The notes below the pieces were generated by a model. It worked only from the letters and a program-made list of their open reading frames with translations. It was not told the origin of the DNA and ran no database searches. DNA of 8,361 nucleotides, from assembly GCA_046726955.1 (NCBI GenBank), contig JBKPBQ010000052.1, positions 1-8,361 of the forward strand, given 5' to 3'. The stretch is from CAVPGH01 sp046726955 (GTDB lineage Bacteria; Acidobacteriota; Vicinamibacteria; Fen-336). The translations under genes were made by a program, and so were the position numbers. This document shows positions 6,741 to 8,361 of this stretch, piece by piece (position 1 is the stretch's first letter; each line of letters opens with the position of its first letter).

Positions 6741-7048
6741 TTACAGAGACGGGGGCGCACCTCGTCTCGAGTGCCAGAAGGCGAGTACCTGAATGTGTGC
6801 CGGCCCGGCGCTACGCGGTAATAGAGGCGATATGCAATGCGCGCGAGGAAGACACGGCGAACTCCGGGATACCGGCTGCTGACAGTCGGCACTCCACAGC
6901 TGGGCTGGCTCGCAATGAGGACAAGTGCGGCCGCTAGATCGGCGTGGACGGCATCACGTGTCCCCGGCCGGTGTTCGTTCCACCAGCCGGCGGCAGCTTC
7001 CACCTCACGCGCCGCGCGGCGCGTGAAAACCACCGGCAGTGCCGGCAC
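6741..7048 (-). pseudogene. ParE/RelE-family toxin, frameshifted
   Basis: Starting from GTG at 7048, two bases after the antitoxin stop, the frame encodes 80 residues of a ParE-type toxin: VVFTRRAAREVEAAAGWW, a helical middle, GVRRVFLARIAYRLYYRVA. At about 6803-6811 the family pattern leaves this frame. The expected end, AHIQVLAFWHSRRGAPPSL and then TAA at 6741-6743, is found in the frame one base back. Adding one base in the short C/G run restores V-A-P-G-P-A-H-I-Q-V and a protein of about 102 residues, the usual length for ParE. Uncorrected, the frame runs on to 6548, antisense to the neighbouring lipoprotein gene, with unrelated residues. ParE toxins are known to poison DNA gyrase, whereas RelE relatives cleave mRNA on ribosomes; which applies here cannot be told. 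The shift may be a real inactivating mutation or a sequencing error. Confidence 0.75.
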
Positions 7049-7050
7049 TT

Positions 7051-7275
7051 TCAGCGCGAAAGGCGGTGCAGTAGTTCTTCGGCCGAAATGACCTCGCCGC
7101 GGTCCGCCTCGGCAATCGACTCGGCGAGCTCAGTCTCGTCAGCTGCGCTCAACTTGAAAGTCGCGTCGGGATCTCCAGCGATCACGGTCACCCGTGTGCC
7201 TTCGGCCAGCTCGACGCCCTCTTCGGGCACGATCGCGCCGCCCAGGACCCGCGCTGTGAACACCTGCATGGACAC
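7051..7275 (-). CDS. Type II antitoxin partner of the ParE/RelE-like toxin, 74 aa
   Basis: This short acidic protein precedes the toxin gene, as usual for type II pairs, with only two bases between its TGA and the toxin start. The N-terminal half (FTARVLGGAIVPEEGVELAE, then GTRVTVIAGD) follows the pattern of the AF2212/DUF104-like and AbrB-type antitoxin fold, which contacts DNA and permits autoregulation. The C-terminal half (ETELAESIAEADRGEVISAE and a LLHRLSR end) is a charged helical tail of the kind that wraps the cognate toxin. GTG at 7275 is chosen because AGGAGG (7282-7287) stands six bases ahead. The ATG two codons later is an alternative. The frame is intact, so the antitoxin may persist after loss of the toxin. 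Confidence 0.85.
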   Translation of the reverse strand: MSMQVFTARVLGGAIVPEEGVELAEGTRVTVIAGDPDATFKLSAADETELAESIAEADRGEVISAEELLHRLSR

Positions 7276-7281
7276 AGTGTA

Positions 7282-7287
7282 CCTCCT
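7282..7287 (-). promoter_or_regulatory. Perfect Shine-Dalgarno for the antitoxin
   Basis: AGGAGG on the minus strand lies six bases before GTG 7275 and twelve before ATG 7269, favouring the GTG start. The toxin has no comparable site, consistent with coupled and lower toxin translation. Confidence 0.8.
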
Positions 7288-7296
7288 GACCTATCG

Positions 7297-7316
7297 CCCT
7301 TCGAACATCGAAAGGG
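7297..7316. promoter_or_regulatory. Operator-like inverted repeat upstream of the antitoxin
   Basis: CCCTTCGA (7297-7304) and TCGAAAGGG (7308-7316) form a dyad around ACA, with eight-base arms and one extra A in the right arm. It lies nine bases ahead of the antitoxin ribosome binding site, where type II antitoxin-toxin complexes commonly bind to repress their own promoter. No convincing -10/-35 pair is seen on the minus strand, so the exact promoter is not assigned. Confidence 0.5.
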
Positions 7317-7325
7317 ATCCCCACG

Positions 7326-7350
7326 CTACCCCGCGAGCGGGTCAGGGTAG
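7326..7350. repeat. Second inverted repeat between the divergent genes
   Basis: CTACCC (7326-7331) and GGGTAG (7345-7350) are perfect reverse complements separated by 13 bases, overlapping a smaller CCCG/CGGG hairpin. It lies between the antitoxin and the divergent membrane protein gene and could be part of a shared control region. Confidence 0.3.
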
Positions 7351-7469
7351 GTCCGGACGGGTGGGGTCATGGGCTTTCCACGGCCTTCAGCGCAAGGCGA
7401 GCGCGGCTCGAGGCATGTCTGATCCAGGAACCCGTCGGCGCTCCGTGCCGAACCACTGGAGGCAATGAA

Positions 7470-8361
7470 ATGAGGGGCAATCCGTTCTACTTCGGCAGCG
7501 CGGCGGCGATGCTCGCCGGCTGCTACATCCTGAGCAAGGCGCTGGCGCTCGAGCCCGGCCACCTCGGGAAGCTGCTCGTCTTGATGGTAGTCGTCCAGCT
7601 CTACGAGTGGGTGCTCGTCGGCGCGGGCGTCTTCCTCGTGAGCGCGAAGCGCGCCCCGCGGGATGGCCTCACGCTGCTCGTCCTCGAGTCCGTCTTCCTC
7701 CTGGACGCCACCCTGCTAGCCAACGAGTGCGCCACCCTCGACCCGCGAGCAGGGACGTTCGCCGCCGCTATTACGCTGGCGATGGCCGTGGCCAAGCTCT
7801 GGTACGTCGCACAACGCGTGCCGAGGGTCCTCTCGGGCCGGACGGCAGTTCTCTTGGGAGCACCGGTCGCTCTCGTCCTGGCATTGCCCGTTGTCGCGGT
7901 GCACCTCGCGTCCGTCCGTGCGCTGAATCCCGTGACCCTCTATGCGTGCTCGTGGACGATGCTGGCCCTGCCCTTCCTTCGCAAGGCCCAACTCGCCGAG
8001 CTCCGAAGAGACGGAGGCGACCAAGGGAAGGTGTGGACGGCCCTCCCAACGATCTCGGTCGTGGGACACCTCATGGCGGTCGCCTGGGTCCACGACGTCT
8101 CGTTCGCGCCCGCGCTCTTTGCCCCGCTCGTCCTGGGCTTCGCGTTCACCTGGGAAGGGGAGTGGTATCACTCGATCACCCTGGGGCTGGCGGCGGCCCT
8201 GATCTCGGCGGGGCAGGCCGAGACTCTGGGCTTCGACGTCTGGGGAACGACCGTGACGCCCGTTCGACTCGTGCTCGTCGTGGGCGGCGCGGGCCTGACC
8301 GTCATCGCCTGGCAGTGGCGATCGCGTTGGACCTTTGCCTCGGGGGCGGCGATGGCAACCC
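7470..8361 (+). CDS. Polytopic membrane protein of unknown function (3' end outside window)
   Basis: The frame is open without a stop for 297 codons from ATG 7470 to the right edge, so the C-terminus is missing. GGAGG at 7458-7462 lies seven bases upstream of this ATG; a nearer ATG at 7465 in another frame ends after two codons. About ten hydrophobic segments are visible, starting FYFGSAAAMLAGCYILSKAL and then GKLLVLMVVVQLYEWVLVGA. The third contains acidic residues within the hydrophobic run (LESVFLLDATLLANE). Loops are short, and the longest polar one (about RKAQLAELRRDGGDQGK) lies between the sixth and seventh segments. The protein should be an inner-membrane protein. Buried Asp and Glu can indicate ion or proton handling, but no transporter or enzyme signature is recognised, so no function is assigned. 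The gene diverges from the antitoxin. Confidence 0.85.
   Translation, partial: MRGNPFYFGSAAAMLAGCYILSKALALEPGHLGKLLVLMVVVQLYEWVLVGAGVFLVSAKRAPRDGLTLLVLESVFLLDATLLANECATLDPRAGTFAAAITLAMAVAKLWYVAQRVPRVLSGRTAVLLGAPVALVLALPVVAVHLASVRALNPVTLYACSWTMLALPFLRKAQLAELRRDGGDQGKVWTALPTISVVGHLMAVAWVHDVSFAPALFAPLVLGFAFTWEGEWYHSITLGLAAALISAGQAETLGFDVWGTTVTPVRLVLVVGGAGLTVIAWQWRSRWTFASGAAMAT

Noticed and set aside
6116..6937. A 273-codon forward frame overlapping the second lipoprotein and the toxin
   Set aside because: It conflicts with the lipoprotein frame, which has a ribosome binding site and signal sequence, and with the toxin on the other strand.
1..8361. CRISPR arrays, tRNA or rRNA genes, insertion sequences and phage genes
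   Set aside because: No regularly spaced direct repeats, cloverleaf-like segments, rRNA motifs, transposase motifs or phage proteins were seen on either strand.

Overview
This GC-rich window looks like chromosomal DNA from an environmental Gram-negative bacterium. Candidates are a Myxococcota, Binatota or other former deltaproteobacterial lineage. The case rests on base composition, lipoprotein signals, a LolA-like periplasmic fold, a choice-of-anchor Q beta-helix protein and a four-cysteine lipoprotein of a type I associate with myxobacteria. No rRNA, tRNA, insertion sequence or CRISPR array is visible, so the lineage is an inference.

Layout. Positions 3-92 may hold the tail of an upstream gene. 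A possible sigma70-type promoter (113-142) and a leader with short inverted repeats precede three same-strand genes with overlapping ends: an 833-residue exported protein of unknown function (279-2780), a secreted right-handed beta-helix protein with Pmp-like repeats (about 2762-4528) and a small exported LolA/LprG-like protein (4521-5141). After a 256-base spacer comes a lipoprotein with a CX9C/CX15C cysteine pattern (5398-5781), closed by a strong hairpin (5799-5838). A 380-base gene-free stretch then leads to a second, unrelated lipoprotein (6162-6725).

On the minus strand lies a type II toxin-antitoxin pair: an intact 74-codon antitoxin (7051-7275) and a ParE/RelE-family toxin (6741-7048) whose frame is broken by an apparent single-base loss near 6806. 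An operator-like inverted repeat sits just ahead of the antitoxin. Divergent from it is a polytopic membrane protein (7470 to the window end), open at the right edge.

How the genes may work together. The three overlapping genes are probably one translationally coupled operon for envelope or secreted proteins; their joint function is unknown and this is the best candidate for an undescribed system. The lipoproteins and membrane protein each appear to have their own ribosome binding site and are probably separate units. The toxin-antitoxin pair is an independent accessory cassette, possibly decaying.
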